Below, one piece after another: positions 11,060 to 21,413 of a stretch of DNA of 29,879 nt. Numbering within the stretch: the first letter of the stretch is position 1; the number at the start of each line of letters is the position of its first letter. The stretch comes from Guillardia theta CCMP2712 (Eukaryota > Cryptophyceae > Pyrenomonadales > Geminigeraceae). The notes under the pieces are model-generated. The model was not told the DNA's origin and ran no database searches. It was given only the letters and a program-made list of their open reading frames with translations. The translations under genes and the position numbers were made by a program. The DNA lies in the NCBI RefSeq assembly GCF_000315625.1, contig NW_005434641.1, positions 645,586-675,464 on the forward strand, read 5' to 3'.

Positions 11060-11400
11060 AATAGACTCCCGGGGCGGTCCGAGCCGCTCGGCCCGCGTTT
11101 CACGGTCACCGGGTGATCGGCCCCCGACTGTCCGATCCGGGACTCCGACGCCGTGGAGCCTCGGAGTCCAGTGAATGCGGCCCGGTAGCCCGGCCGCCGC
11201 GCACTGCACAGTGAGTCCGCTTGTCCGATCTCACAGAGACGGTGAGTCACCGGGGCGGCCCGCGGCCAGGCCGGGCGGCCGGCGCGCCGTTCCCGGAAAG
11301 TCACCGTGGCGGCGTGACTCACGACGATCGGACGGTGCAGGCTGATGAGCCTCCGCCTGACAAACTTGAAACTTGGCAACCGAAGTAATTGCCAAGCCTC
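11060..11400. repeat. GC-rich island
   Basis: Another block of the island family, with GTGAGTCACCGGGGCGGCC and CACCGTGGCGGCGTGACTC. It is followed by AACTTGAAACTTGGCAA (11,363-11,379); similar CAACTTGGCAA words occur near 1305 and 10,930. From 11,401 to 11,788 I see no gene; this is downstream of the stem-loop-binding gene's stop. Confidence 0.55.
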
Positions 11401-11788
11401 GCGGCAGTGATTGTGATTAGTGAGGGTTGGCACGCTATATAACGAGCATTGTTACATCAACGGTACAGTAATCGAACTGATCACTTCGAGGCTAGTCTGC
11501 AGAGGCAAACAAACTCTGAAAGTCGCTGTGTCAACAATGAAGCAGGATGTTGATTAACCAACAGGAGCTGAACAGATCTGAGGCATCCTCGTCTCCCGGC
11601 AAGGTGCATATTTTACAAGGTTTTTGTCATCTTGCATATGATCTTCGGTGGTAACGTATCGAGGACAATAAAGAAGATTTCAGACGAAGCCTCACGAGGT
11701 AGCCACACGCATCGCCCACGATCGTGAGGAAGGAGCATTTCTCACAGGATTGGCCTGCTTGCGATTGTTGGACTGCAAAAATGTTAAG

Positions 11789-13250
11789 TTACTGCAAAAG
11801 CAGCGGCTGCTGCACCTTAGGCTGGGGATGCGGGGAGAAGTCAGCGGAGATGGGAGGGAAGGACTTGAAGTCGATCTTCTGCAGCCCAGCAAACTCATAG
11901 AGCTTGCGCTTCCACATGCGGAGGTATCTAGAAGCTCTAATCAGTCTCATCCAGTTGCCAAAGTGAGGACATCACCCATCATATCTCCTCTTGCCACAGA
12001 TCAGCGTGAGCTCGAGTACTCCTTCCTCCGTGATGTATGGGAGCCCGATGATGTCCTGGAGCTGACGCCCAGAGAAACCTTGATCCATGAGGCGCTTGTA
12101 ACCCTCCGTGTTCTTCCCTATGTCGATTTGCTTTTGGCGAGCTCGCAGCTTTGTTTCATCAATTTCGCCAAGTGGAAGGGCCTGCAAGTCTTCAGCAGTC
12201 TTGTCTCTGGTCCCAACTTTGCCTCCAGGGATCTACGAAACAGCTTAAGAAACAAAGAAACGTGCTAGTCATCGCGTACCACATCTCTTCCACCAGTCGG
12301 CACGTACATCTTATTGGTCACATCATACTTGCAAGGAACTCTAGTTCTTTTGCCGGTGTCATCAACAATCTCTGCAAAGAAAGGGCTGATCCTGGCCTTC
12401 TTCCCGTTGTACGGATATTGGGAAGCTCCACCTCTCGGGTGATTCCTCTTCAAACCAGTCATCTGCAAAAAGGGTCAACGGCCTCGTCTTGAAAGCACCT
12501 ATTCCTCTTGACCTCTCGCTCCGAGGGGGAGGAAGGCGTCCTTGCTTCCGTCTTCTTCTCAGAAGAGGGGCTGACCACTTCAGTGTCGGAAGGTGAAGGT
12601 TGTGCGGAATTCAGCACAGAAAGAGCTTGAGAGAGGTGGAGCTGCAGGGCACCCGGGGAGAAGATGAGGAATGATAGTCTATCAAGATCCTCGGTTGCCT
12701 CGAGAAACATCCCGGTGAGTTTGCCAGCAAGTTCGGGTTGCATGCGATAGATTTCTTGGTAGCTGAGAAATGTTGTCGTCATTTGTGTGGACAAACGTAC
12801 AGCAAAATCTTACAGCGCATTTCCCACTCTCGATTTCTTTTCGGTTTCCCCGCAGTTCTTTCATGCAATCAAGTCAGACAGTCATAGAAAAAGACGAACC
12901 AAGACGAACCAATACCTTCAGCTCTGATAGAAATTGATTTAGCTTGCGATTTACGACATCACTGTCATCATCCCCTTCGTCACCGGATGATTCAAGCTTC
13001 TTTTCATTGCAAACTTTTTCCTGTTTCAGATGTCATTGAAACAATTGTAGAGAACCATGCGCATACTTTGTTGGGCGTTGGCTGTGCAGATGCAGTATCA
13101 TTGTTCTGCTCGTCTCTGTCAAAGAAAGCTAGTCTTCCGGCAACCTAGCACAACTCAAATCCGAGTTTGACATGTACAAAGTCATTTCACCTCATTGGTA
13201 AGGCCCGAGGAGGCACTTTGATCCGGATCAATTGCCACGATGCTGGACAT
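11789..13250 (-). CDS. MLLE-domain/SLBP-type histone mRNA hairpin-binding protein, 8 exons, 371 aa
   Basis: Exons from the 5' end: 13191-13250, 13067-13144, 12916-13020, 12814-12857, 12513-12762, 12280-12462, 11976-12232, 11789-11927. Introns are 46-58 nt and every phase agrees. Residues about 90-145 are an MLLE (PABC) domain: VGNALYQEIYRMQPELAG, then the signature KLTGMFLE (110-117), then ALQLHLSQALSVL. MLLE domains, best known from the end of poly(A)-binding protein, bind PAM2 peptides of translation and decay factors. A Ser/Pro/Glu linker and an unassigned segment (ISPFFAEIVDDTGKRTRV) follow. Residues about 265-338 match the SLBP RNA-binding domain at both ends: RARQKQIDIGKNTEGYKRL (270-288) and KRRYDGYLRMWKRKLYEF (321-338). 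SLBP binds the 3' stem-loop of replication-dependent histone mRNAs. The middle, which normally holds VPR and TPNK motifs, is divergent (LPYITEEG). The 5' splice site at 12,512 (GTCAAG) is weak; without that intron the MLLE half would end nearby, which is the main way the fusion could be wrong. Confidence 0.75.
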
Positions 13251-13529
13251 TCTGACTAGTAGGAAGTTAGGGACGTATGTACAACCAAGGCATTTTTCTT
13301 GGTTTGAGCGAAGGAAGAGAAGACGATCTGAGGTGGTTGCATGGCAGTAAAGGGGGATAAAGGTACGAGCGGGGAGGATGCAAGTAAAACTACAAGGTAA
13401 AGAGTTGGATAAATGGTGAAGACAAGGTGGAATGAGGAGGTGAGGGGATGAGGAGATGAAGGAGAGCTGCAGTAAGGAATGAAAAACAACGACAAAGAAA
13501 TAGAGCAAATCAAGACCCAACATAGGACC

Positions 13530-14300
13530 ACGCGAAGGGCAGAGGTTAAGTCAGAAGGTGAAGTGTGAAGAGCAGAGTTTCAGAAGACAGGAAAAGTTGC
13601 AGGGTTAAGGAAAGAGAGAAGATGAAGCTCGAGCAGCAGAGAGGACAATCAGGGAGGAGCTTACAGGGGACGGCAGGGGAAGGCAGGAGAGCAGGAGAAA
13701 GGGGAAGGCAGGAGAAAGCAAGGAAGGGGGAAATCGTATGAGTACGGTACAGTACGGTACTATATTTGATATGGGAGCAGGAAAAGGTTTGTGGGATGAT
13801 TCACGGGAGTGGAGACGGAGGACAAGAGGGGTGAGACAAATCGAGACATAACACCAATGATGAAAAGAAGAGGAAAAGAGGAGGGGCGGGGGCGGGGGAA
13901 GACGGTATGGGAAAGAAAATTGAGGGGAAGGGACGAGAGGGGAAGGGAAGAGATGGGAAAAGAAGGGAAGGAAAGGAAAGAGATGGGATGGGATGGGATG
14001 GGATTTGAAGGAAGAGATGGGAAGCGAAGCGAAGCGGAGGGATGGGGTGGGGTGGAATGGGATGGGATGGCATGGTATGGTATGGTATGGGATGGGGTGG
14101 GATGGAATGGGATGGGATGGGACGGGAAGAGGATAAGAGAGGACATCAGAGGACCTGATATGAAATAAGGGGGTAGGGAAGAGGCAGGGGAGGCAGGGAA
14201 AGAAGACACTGTGGTGGCGGGGAAGGGAGGAGAGGAGTGGCGATGGGACGGGAGGGGCAGAAAGGCGGGAGGTTCAAACTTCCAATTGCAATAGCTAACT
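13530..14300. repeat. Purine-rich stretch with tandem GGGAT/GGTAT pentamers
   Basis: The plus strand is A/G-rich throughout. At about 13,984-14,130 it is built of TGGGA, TGGTA and TGGGG pentamers in tandem. The 204-codon minus-strand ORF (Ser/Pro/His) is a product of this composition, not a gene. It lies upstream of the stem-loop-binding gene. A GTACGGTACAGTACGGTAC cluster occurs at 13,742-13,760. Confidence 0.6.
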
Positions 14301-14309
14301 GGCATGGTG

Positions 14310-14770
14310 ATGCCCGCTACCACCGCCGGGCCCGGCGCGCCAGCGCCTTTATTATTAATTTTTTTATTTTTCAAGTTTAGTAAACTTTCACTAGTATATG
14401 ATAGTCCGACGCACCTGAGAGCTAGTACCGTACTCGGACGCCGGGCCGGGGGCGCGTCCGCGGTGATCGGACCGGGTTTACCATATCATATATAGCCACG
14501 GTACCGTACCGTGCCGTCACGGTGCCGTGGCCGGCGCCGCCGGAAGTCACCGTGGCCCAACAGTGGCGCGCGGATCGGATCATCCGATGATCGCGGCGGT
14601 CCGCGGCCGGGCGGCCGGTGCCACCGACGGTCTCGGCGGACCGTCACTGTCACCGTACGGTACCGTACGGGGGCCGGACTCTCGCTGACTCACTGTAGTG
14701 CCGGGGCCGCCCGGCACCGTCACGGTGCCAGTGATGGTCAGTGGCCCATGATGCCAGTAGGCTGCGTGAC
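14310..14770. repeat. GC-rich island with TACGGTACCGTA palindrome
   Basis: A GC island rich in GTACCGTAC and CACGGTGCCGTGG words. The 12-bp palindrome TACGGTACCGTA (14,656-14,667) is identical to 1749-1760. It starts next to an AT-rich lead-in (14,345-14,400) and ends near ACAACTTGCCAA (about 14,818). No gene is seen from 14,771 to 15,035, which is downstream of the next minus-strand gene. Confidence 0.55.
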
Positions 14771-15035
14771 GGCGATGATACGTTTGATTTACAACAAGCC
14801 TAAGTATCATACTCGTACAACTTGCCAAATAAAGTACATAAATCAACTGTGATTCGGAAGTTTCTTTGAAGGAGTTAACGGTAGATCGTGGAAAAAATAA
14901 TGTCACGCATGAAAGCAGCATGCTCTCTCTGCTCAAAACTTCAGAAAAATCCTCCAACAAGAATGAAAACCTTCTTGTTGAGATTTGCATGTCCTCCATG
15001 AACATGTACAGCAGGTTCCCTCCTACGGTTTACAA

Positions 15036-15865
15036 TCAACACGATCCCCCACAGACACCAGTCAAAAACCCGTTAGAGTGTTCCAGCTTTGCTTTCGTAG
15101 CATTTGCTAGGACGGGAGGATTCTTGATCTAAACATTTCTCAATGTGGCAATGAAGCAAAAGGATAATTACCTTCAAACTTGGCTTGAGCCCAACTCCTT
15201 TGACTTCTTTCATATTCAGGCCTGAGGAACAGAAACCATCAGAATCCCTTGTTTCACCATCTATCAGTTGCTGAAATACCAGGATGATAATTGTCCAAAA
15301 CTTCACAATGTTTGGACTCCACGAGAAATAAATCATCCATTTCGTTTGAGTCTGAAGACTGTGCAATCATTTTAAGTAACAAGCAGAAATTATCCGTGAT
15401 TATCCAACCGAGAAGGAAGACCGCTTGCCCGTTTTGACAAGCATCACATTCCGGTCATGTTGACCTGCTGAAGAGCCCACAGAAATCCGAGAGTGGAACG
15501 CTGAGGAATCTGGAATAAAATCCCTTGCAACAAAACAGGGGACAGGTCTCACCGGTTTTGCATTTCTCAAGGCACTCATCGTCTGCAAGAGACCTGCAAA
15601 ACAATTGAACATACACTTCTCATGATTGGGACATACGACCAACCGTGTTTTTCCAGCTGCCTCATTGTAATGGCGAGAACAGTCTGCCAAATCCATCAAC
15701 CAAAATGGCACAACAAAAATGATTACCTTTGTTCTCATGGCAGAATAATTGTTCCATAATGAAATCAACTACATCAATTACATAATTAAAAAAGAATATC
15801 ATCCCCGATGTCTTTCAGGAACGGCTTCCAGCACAAAATTTCGCGATCTGTAGAACAAACAACAT
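15036..15865 (-). CDS. Hypothetical protein, 8 exons, 158 aa
   Basis: I do not recognise the family. Exons from the 5' end: 15835-15865, 15727-15768, 15644-15683, 15553-15593, 15409-15509, 15280-15358, 15172-15221, 15036-15128. Introns are 43-66 nt, all GT-AG, and all phases agree, which is the main evidence. The product starts MLFVLQIAKFFDFIMEQLF, continues with a Cys/His-containing segment (CHENKDCSRHYNEAAG, DDECLEKCK) and ends KLEHSNGFLTGVCGGSC. The Cys/His spacing might bind metal, but no known finger matches. An upstream in-frame Met at 15,916 would add 17 residues. Confidence 0.5.
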
Positions 15866-15916
15866 AGAGGCTGAAATGTGGTGAATCAAGACGCAAAAAC
15901 AACCGCTAGAGAACAT

Positions 15917-16680
15917 GAAAATGAACAGCATAGAAAAACGGGGCAAACAAACCAAGAAAACAGAGGGCCAGAACATCATTTCCTATCCTCTCTCCCTAGC
16001 CCGCCCCTCGTCCCTTTCCATCCGCCCCTTCCCCGTATCAACCGCTATGCTGGCATCTGGTCGCAGCGAACCGCGCTAAATTCTGCCTTGGTGGGGTATA
16101 ACAAGATACGTCGGGTGGTTTAACTGCAGACAAGGACTGCCATGAGTTGGGTGGTGGTCCTTCCAAAAAAGAATTAAGGGGTGATAAACTGGGGATTTGC
16201 AGGGGTGAAGTAAAGCATCTGAAAAGCTTTTAGGGTGGGGTCATCTCCTTGCAGGGGTAGTATTCAATACCACCCAAGAAAGTAGCACCACCCACCCCTT
16301 CTCCACTCATTTTTTTTTTTATCTCATGGGTGAGTACCCCACCCTCTGGTTGTACCCCTCTAAAACCCCTATCCTCAACCCCTTCCTGAACTCGTAATCC
16401 GGATCGGATACACCTGGTTCCGGCCCGAGCCCGAGTATGGCCCGGACGAACTTTTAACTAAAATGGGCTGAGATTACCAATGATTAACTCAAACTTAGTA
16501 CCTAATATAGTGGGTAGTTGAGCAGCACACATAAGGACGGGTGGATAATTTTTCGTGACGAGGGAGGTAGGGATTCACCGGGGTATGCGAATGGAATTGG
16601 AGGGGTGTGGGGTACAATGATTGGTATCAGATTGAAGGAGGTGGGGTGGACGTGGGTAGGAGTCGTTCAGAAGATTGCGA
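15917..16680. other. Intergenic region upstream of the complex I subunit gene
   Basis: No gene is supported. Positions 16,090-16,630 carry G-rich and C-rich words (GGGGTA, TACCCC, CCACCC) like those at 240-720, plus a run of T (16,311-16,320). The promoter of the following plus-strand gene must lie here. Confidence 0.45.
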
Positions 16681-17326
16681 ATGCTGCCGCTCCTCGCTCG
16701 CCGTGCATGCACGTCTTCGTCTTCCTCGCTACCGAAGCGCATGGTGCTTATCCACAAGACAGGTATCTTCCTATTGTCTCCAATACATGATGCCTCCACT
16801 GAGAATCTCCCCACAACCCCATTGTTTTTCATTTGTGAATTGGTGATTTTTTTATTTCTTCTCTGTATGTTCGAGGTGCGCCCACCCTCTCGCTTCTGTT
16901 TACTTGATGCCAATCTTGATGACCATCGTATGTATAAACCCCTCGACTCCGTTCCCCCTCCCGATCGAGCATCTCTCTCATGCTTCTTCCACCTTGTTCA
17001 TTGCCCTGAACAACATGTAATGTGGCCTTGTCCTATCTTTTCTTTGTTATGTTACTGTTGTCACTGTCCATGAACTCTGAACCCAACTTGATGCAAGATT
17101 CAAACTTGTTTCAGGATTGACGGATGCTTGGCGCAAACATCCTATTTGCAGTCGTGAATCGAATCTCAAGAAGATGTTCCCTGGACTGGGAACAGCTGCA
17201 GGTACTGTTTTTTGTTGATTTGAACTGTTTTTAAATTGCTATTGGCCAGCATTATTTGCAGTGTACGTCGTTGTTGACCAAAGCATGTCGGCAATGGCGC
17301 CAAAGAAGGACAAGCACCATCATTGA
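16681..17326 (+). CDS. Mitochondrial complex I B12/NDUFB3-like subunit, 3 exons, 77 aa
   Basis: NDUFB3/B12 is a small single-membrane-span accessory subunit of the membrane arm of NADH:ubiquinone oxidoreductase. Exons 16681-16762, 17115-17201 and 17262-17326 join with consistent phases to give 77 aa. The N-terminus MLPLLARRACTSSSSSLPKR looks like a mitochondrial presequence. The core GLTDAWRKHPICSRESNLK resembles the family's D-x-W-R-x-H-P motif. MFPGLGTAAVYVVVDQ is the membrane segment, and the end KKDKHHH recalls the basic/His tail of animal homologues. The first intron is long for this window (352 nt). The gene converges on the tocopherol methyltransferase gene (204 bp between stops). Short length limits certainty. 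Confidence 0.7.
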
Positions 17327-17529
17327 GTTATGATTGTTGTTGTTAGTGAAAGCGTGGGTTTCTTTTGTCGTTTTAGTTTTTACGAATGAATGCTCGTGGA
17401 GCTCCACAGTCATCTAAATCGGTTACATCGAATCAGTTTGTAGCGGTCCAGGATCAGTCTTAAAAAGCCCGAACAAAAGTTTCCGGACACATGAAGCTGC
17501 CTCCTACATGTATGCGATATCTGTGTACC

Positions 17530-19392
17530 TTATTGCTTCACCGCCGTCAGAAGACCAAGGCGAATTAGTCCCTGCCATGCAAGAAGTTGGAGATGGATGC
17601 CGGTCAAGACGTAGGAAGATTCAAGGATGGAGACTCAGCATCGAACGCATGAGAAAAGAAAGGAAGAGCAACCTTATTGAAGCCTCGAATCATAAGAAGA
17701 ACAGCACGAGCTCCTCGGAGAGTCTCAATTCCTTTCCGCAGCGTCTTGATCAGTCCTTTGAACCCTGTAGAGCATTACGAGGCCATTTTCTTCCATCCGT
17801 CCTCATCACTGCGCTACCTTGCCATGAAAGAGCAGATCGCCATACAGCTGGCCAGAACGGACGAACTGCATCCTGAGAAGGAAAACATCAAGGAATGGCG
17901 GAGGTTTAGGAGAAGATAAGAGGTATAGAAGGTTGGGGAAGAATGGGTATGAGGAACGTGCAAAGCACCGTCCAGTCATCTGTGCGGATGTCTGTGAAGC
18001 TTAATTCTTGTGCGATCATCTTGCTCATGGGTGACCTCGAGGTACAAGCCTTCTCTCTAAACCTTGTAGTCGCTGCATGAGACCCATTCAGGAAGGTAAT
18101 AATACTTGGAGATCTGGAAAACGAGTCAGCGGATTCATTTCCTTTCTCCATTTTTACCTTGGACAACAAGCGCTTCTCCTTGGCCTGCCCAATATATTCA
18201 GACTAGCATCAAGCATTTTCACAATGTCACGTCAAGGTTCTCATTGCTTAAATGTCCACAAGACAGCATCTCGGTGTCGCGATGAGTCCACTGGGACTTG
18301 TCAGCAGGAAAGGTATACATTCGTTTACTTACTGTTGCCATCAAAAATCGACCACCCGGCTAAGACAACATCAAGAGTTGTTAATCATCAAGTTGTACGG
18401 ACCTTAAGGACTCTTTTACATTCCTCGAGCCATTCCTTCTTTCCTGTACCCAACTATTTGTTACCTTTGACGTATTGGATCGTTTCTTCACCAGGCATGT
18501 GCTCGCCGGACTCCATCGACCTGCAAATCAGATCAGCTTAGCGCCGGAGGCAAAGTTTTTCCTTACCAGATGAGATCAAAACTTTCGTCTTCAAAAGGAA
18601 GTTTAAGAGCATCTGCTACCTTCAGACGTACCGTATCAAAACATCGATTTCAACTTGATATCTCCACCATAAATTGTGTCTGATCAGCCAACCCTGCCAG
18701 TCGAGAACGCTCTTTGGCATGTTCACATTGCAGAGGACTGTCATGATTTTGTGAATGGTGTGCATTTTATCGTCAAGCGTTCATAGAAAATAATGGACTT
18801 TCACCTCAATGTGATGCCTGTTACTTTGCACCCGTAGCGACGAGCAATGTGTCTCGAGCTTCCCCCCACACCACATCCGACATCGAGAACGTGAGTTGGA
18901 GCGGAGACCTGTCCCCAGTCCAACAGTCTGTCCACCATGTCAATTTGTGCTTGCACATCTGATTTCTTTTCGTCTCCTTTTTGTCCATAATGCCCTAAAC
19001 AAGCATAAGCTGTTCAACTTACTAAAGAATAAACACGACGGTACCCATATGCATGTGTTCCCCCCACACTTCTTCCCACAGGGGCGAGGACTGATCATAG
19101 AAGTTTGCAATGCCGTTCTTCAGCTCAGTATCTGAAGCAGCTGCTAAGAAAATTCAGGTCAGGTCTCAGCCTTGCACGTCAAGTTACCCAGGACGATTCG
19201 TGAGACTGCAGGGTGTTGGGTCCTTCGGCAAATCCTTGAGGAGAAGATATTCTTCAGATGAGATGCCTAAAAGTAATTTATTCGACATGAACCAAGCCAG
19301 CAACACTCAACCTTGTGCGACGAAAATTGAAATGTAACGCATTGTTGGAGCAACGAGCAATAAAACGTCGCCAATAAAAATTTTCTCAACAT
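17530..19392 (-). CDS. VTE4: Gamma-tocopherol C-methyltransferase (VTE4-like), 16 exons, 348 aa
   Basis: This enzyme methylates gamma-tocopherol to alpha-tocopherol with S-adenosylmethionine in the plastid. Exons from the 5' end: 19312-19392, 19188-19266, 19045-19143, 18805-18994, 18668-18737, 18567-18619, 18492-18520, 18403-18443, 18333-18359, 18231-18290, 18158-18184, 18063-18113, 17969-18019, 17818-17872, 17673-17764, 17530-17571. Every phase agrees; the total of 348 aa is the usual length. Landmarks: GIANFYDQSSPLWEEVWGEH; SAM motif I VLDVGCGVGGSSRHIA (about 122-137); VADALKLPFEDESFDLIW; SMESGEHMPGKKEWLEECKR; VLKPGGRFLMATW; KISKYYYLPEWVS; RPFWPAVWRSALSW. The N-terminus MLRKFLLATFYCSLLQQCVT followed by FQFSSHK is a signal peptide plus Phe-initiated transit peptide, matching delivery to a secondary plastid. 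A related substrate (another prenylquinol methyltransferase) cannot be excluded. Confidence 0.9.
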
Positions 19393-19559
19393 GATCAGAC
19401 TCCTATCTAAAAAAAAAACATCATTTGTGTTTTCAATACCGTAATTCAAAGATTAATGTGGAGCTGATACGGGATTTTGTTACAAATGAGAGACAGTTGG
19501 ATAGCAGTAGAATGAACTCGGAAGAAGAGAGTGTCGACCAAATTCTACTGTCCTCTGCC

Positions 19560-20800
19560 TCACACAAACTATGTCAGCAAGACATCTGGCAGTAAAGCCC
19601 AGGGTTCTCTCCAAGCAAGAAGCAAAGCTACTTGGTCGGATCTTTCAATGGTTATGTTCTATTTTCTTGTAAGCACTTTTTCCTTTCTCATGCAACCCAT
19701 GAAAATCACCGGATCCTCCCCACCGCATTTGAGGAGCTTATGCGCAGCTTATGGCGAGGATCACCGAACTCTGAGGCGAACCCGAATCACCCACTTGGAG
19801 ACGAAGTGGGCGAACAGCAGGACGTAAGAGAAGGGGAGGGGGAAGCTTGAATGGGGATGCATCGATTGTTGTGCATCACAGTGCCTAGTCTTCAGCAAGG
19901 GTCTCAAAAGTTTCGGGAGGACAGACATTGAAACAGTGTCTCGGAGATCACTGTTGCTGTGCCCAGTTTCTTCTCGACTGGGTATGTATGGCGAGAGTGA
20001 GGGACTACAACGCTCATCTAAAGGTTACTCATCCCAGCGTCATCTTCGAGAGTATCAAGGGCTCTTTTATTTCAGTCAATAAAGGGGAGCATTAAATCTT
20101 TCTTTTTCTCTTTGACTGATTGGAGCCAGAGAAAAATAGCTACGATTCTGATTGGTAAACTCTGCTTCAGGCGTTCATTTTCCGGGGAGGTATTTTGGCA
20201 GCCTACATCCAATGGCAGACGAGGACTTGAGTCTGCTTGTCTCCTTGTGACCGACCAACCGATTCTGGTCTTGATTTGGTTCAGAGCTCAACTAGCTTGC
20301 CTCAGCTGCACTGGGATAACGTCAATCTCACCGAAATTCCATGTGTACGAACTTATTGAGAAGGAGGGTTCTTGTTGTAGCCGAAATTTGCTACTGAAAG
20401 CGCACTTTCGAACTTTTCCTGCAAGGATGACAAAGCTGTCTTCTTTGGTGAAGATCTACAGTCAGAAGACTACTTGTGGTGGCATAGGAATCAATCTACT
20501 TAATAACTGCGATGTCATGCCATTTCTGCATAGGTAGTCTGCCCAGACTACCTAGGCAGAATTGAAGGCAATTACGAGCAGTGAGCCTGCCACAAAGACA
20601 GGAGCAAGTGCTTGTTTTCAGACAATCATTGTGTCTGTTCAGAGTGAAATGGATAGAGCCAAGAGTTCCTGTTCCAGGTATGGAGGGTTTATGGCTCACA
20701 CTCGGGATGGACAAAACGAGGACAAGATCGTTTTCGTCAGGATCTGGCAGACAAGGTCTGCGAAGTCGAGGATGAGATAGAAAGCACGTTGAAATAACAA
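19560..20800 (+). CDS. Probable multi-exon gene, unresolved
   Basis: Several plus-strand pieces look coding but I could not join them into one model. They are: MSARHLAVKPRVLSKQEAK from 19,570; FEELMRSLWRGSPNSEANP near 19,730; FSKGLKSFGRTDIETVSRRS near 19,890 ending at a GTATGT donor; DSGLDLVQSSTSLPQLHWDN near 20,260; and KDDKAVFFGEDLQSEDYLWW near 20,425, joined to the previous piece across a 36-nt gap. No family is recognised. Minus-strand readings at 20,560-21,000 are also open for long stretches, so the strand is not certain. Treat the limits as approximate. Confidence 0.35.
20531..20554. repeat. 11-bp perfect palindrome (hairpin)
   Basis: TAGGTAGTCTG, two bases, CAGACTACCTA: an 11-bp perfect inverted repeat. 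It lies just after the last coding-looking piece of the unresolved gene. It could be an RNA hairpin in a 3' untranslated region or a protein-binding palindrome. Confidence 0.6.
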
Positions 20801-21413
20801 GTAGATTTCTGACTGAGACTCAGAGTGAGACTCAGGGTTCGGGCATTTCAATGATTTGCTGAATTGACACCTGATTGTAAGTACCCTGACCTTCTGAGAA
20901 AAACATAATTCTTGGAATGATTCTGCTGTTTGAGATACGTACATGTCTCCACGACATCAAATGTGTATTTTTGATACATGTCATATGTTGAAGGAAACTT
21001 TCAATATCCATACTTAATAATCTGACTTCATTCTTTTTCCAAAAGCGTCTGTCCCCAGGCCCTGAACTCTAAACCTTCAATTCTGTTTCCTCGCCATAAC
21101 TTGGAATTCTCTTGCATCTAGTCTTCAAAAATGAATTTAAATTATATCATTTCTTCGAGAATGTGTTCGGTGGCATATCGTATTCTAAGATCCTTTCGAA
21201 CGTGATTTTAAGTCAAAGATGTTGTTTTTTCTTGCATATTTCCGTAGAGGTAAAACATGTCAAGTAGAAATTTGTGTTTGTGCTAATATGCAGTTCAAAC
21301 CTACTGCTCATTGACAGAGGCATTTTGACGTTGAAAGATTCGTGCCATAGGAGAAGATGAAGTTTGAAGGGGATAGAATATCATGTTGATTCACTCTCCT
21401 ATCTTGTCGTCAT

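Noticed and set aside
13760-14374. 204-codon Ser/Pro/His ORF on the minus strand
   Set aside because: Built on tandem GGGAT-type pentamers; low complexity only.
18454-18476. A 21-nt intron in the tocopherol methyltransferase gene
   Set aside because: An alternative 48-nt intron (18444-18491) gives a better protein (HMPGKKEW) and fits the local intron size.
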